Positions 63,194 through 64,000 of a DNA stretch of 64,000 nucleotides are shown here, one piece after another. The position numbers and the translations under genes are program-made. The notes under the pieces were generated by a model. That model saw only the letters and a list, made by a program, of their open reading frames with translations. It did no database searches and had not been told where the DNA came from. The first letter of the stretch is position 1. Each line of letters begins with the position of its first letter. Location of the stretch: NCBI GenBank assembly GCA_905250025.1, contig CAJNOJ010000038.1, positions 495,150 through 559,149 on the forward strand. Direction: 5' to 3'. Source of the DNA: Adineta ricciae. Lineage: Eukaryota; Rotifera; Eurotatoria; Adinetida; Adinetidae.

Positions 63194-64000
63194 CGTATGA
63201 TCGAAACAAAGAAGTTTCAGCTTATAACAAGATCAAGAAATTTTTTGTTATTGAAATCGATTTCTAAGACTTCATGAAAAGAACAAAAACATACGAAGAA
63301 AACTTTTCATTGCATGGAATATGTGCATAACAAAATTGAATTCCAATCAACAAGGATGAAAAGAAAAGACAAATTGTAAGTTATTCTAACGGATTATGTT
63401 GACACTCAAACATTCTTTGACATGGATCGATATTTTTCAGAATACTTAATGTTTGAATACGAATTTTATTTATTCTGATTAAATAAATCATTTAATTCAC
63501 ACTGGTCATCAAAGAAGTTCGATATCAAGCGAAAGTTCATTTTCTCTTCTTCATCAATTACGATCGATAGAAATGATCATTTTTCACAATGCTTTGCAAC
63601 GCAAGAAAATCGGTCTGTTAAACGTGTCAAAAAAATGCGAGTTAATCTTATTGGTAAACGGATGTTCATAAATCATCGGAATACTATTCCCATTGTCATT
63701 TGTCTTCAGTCTATTGTCGTTTGTTTCATTGTTTCTGATCATAAGTGATGTTATTACTCACACACACACACACCGTGTTGATAGATATAAAAGTCTCGTC
63801 ACTTCATCAATTATCATTCCTTCATGTTTTGCTGGCATCGTATGTATTTATTCCCTTGTTGAAGATTCTTCACATTAATGCGTTCAACGAAACGAGAATA
63901 AATTGGTTTAAAGCTTGCTCTTTTCTCATCCATCTGTTCTTCTTTGCGTGTGCCTAACGTCTGCTCATTAACTATTCATATTGGAATTGAGATGTGACTG
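63194..64000. other. intergenic (copy 2), to window end
   Basis: Counterpart of 55467-56276. The CA repeat near 63757-63772 is shorter by about one unit than in copy 1. No gene. Confidence 0.6.

Larger units (their letters stand above)
57565..64000. repeat. duplicated block, copy 2
   Basis: Second copy of 49827-56276 in the same orientation; it runs beyond the window. Exons, splice sites and reading frames are preserved, so the divergence looks allelic or recent. See findings for the interpretation as a second haplotype. Confidence 0.95.

Overview
The window is animal nuclear DNA from a compact, AT-rich genome. Almost every gene is split by GT-AG introns of about 40-65 bp, and every exon chain given here was rebuilt by hand and checked for reading phase. 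The gene set is metazoan and rich in cilium genes. Intron size, base composition and the presence of two slightly different copies of one block fit a rotifer, most likely a bdelloid. That assignment is inference. No transposon, CRISPR array, rRNA or convincing tRNA was seen.

Layout. 1-13 kb: 5' part of PHAF1 (-), an hnRNP A/B-type RNA-binding protein (-), BARD1 (-), a small EGF/mucin-like surface protein (+) and a USP35/38-type deubiquitinase (-). 14.9-29.2 kb: an ACK/TNK2-like tyrosine kinase (+) and CaMKII (+), both with some long introns. 30-39.8 kb: phospholipase B-like protein (+), CFAP20 (+), a CTR1 copper transporter (-), a two-pore K+ channel (+) and phosphoserine phosphatase (-). 40.4-49.3 kb: MSH5 (+, 25 exons), an EF-hand protein (-), HPRT (+) and a PHM-like membrane protein (+) that has lost most copper ligands. 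49.5-55.5 kb: CLUAP1/IFT38 (+), an outer-dynein-arm docking coiled-coil protein (ODAD1/CCDC63-like, +) and a type II membrane protein with a uromodulin-like D8C domain (-).

From a single N at 57564 to the window end, the 49.8-56.3 kb block appears again with a few percent divergence. It starts inside a CLUAP1 exon, immediately after the N. The best explanation is two haplotype contigs joined end to end rather than a genuine tandem duplication; the sequence just beyond the window would decide.

Themes: cilium genes (CFAP20, CLUAP1, ODAD1), DNA recombination/repair (BARD1, MSH5), signalling kinases, and lysosome/autophagy or metal functions (PHAF1, PLBD, CTR1). The most notable points are the copper-less PHM-like protein, a BARD1 RING that keeps only one zinc site, an intact MSH5, micro-exons in the K2P channel and CaMKII, and the duplicated block.
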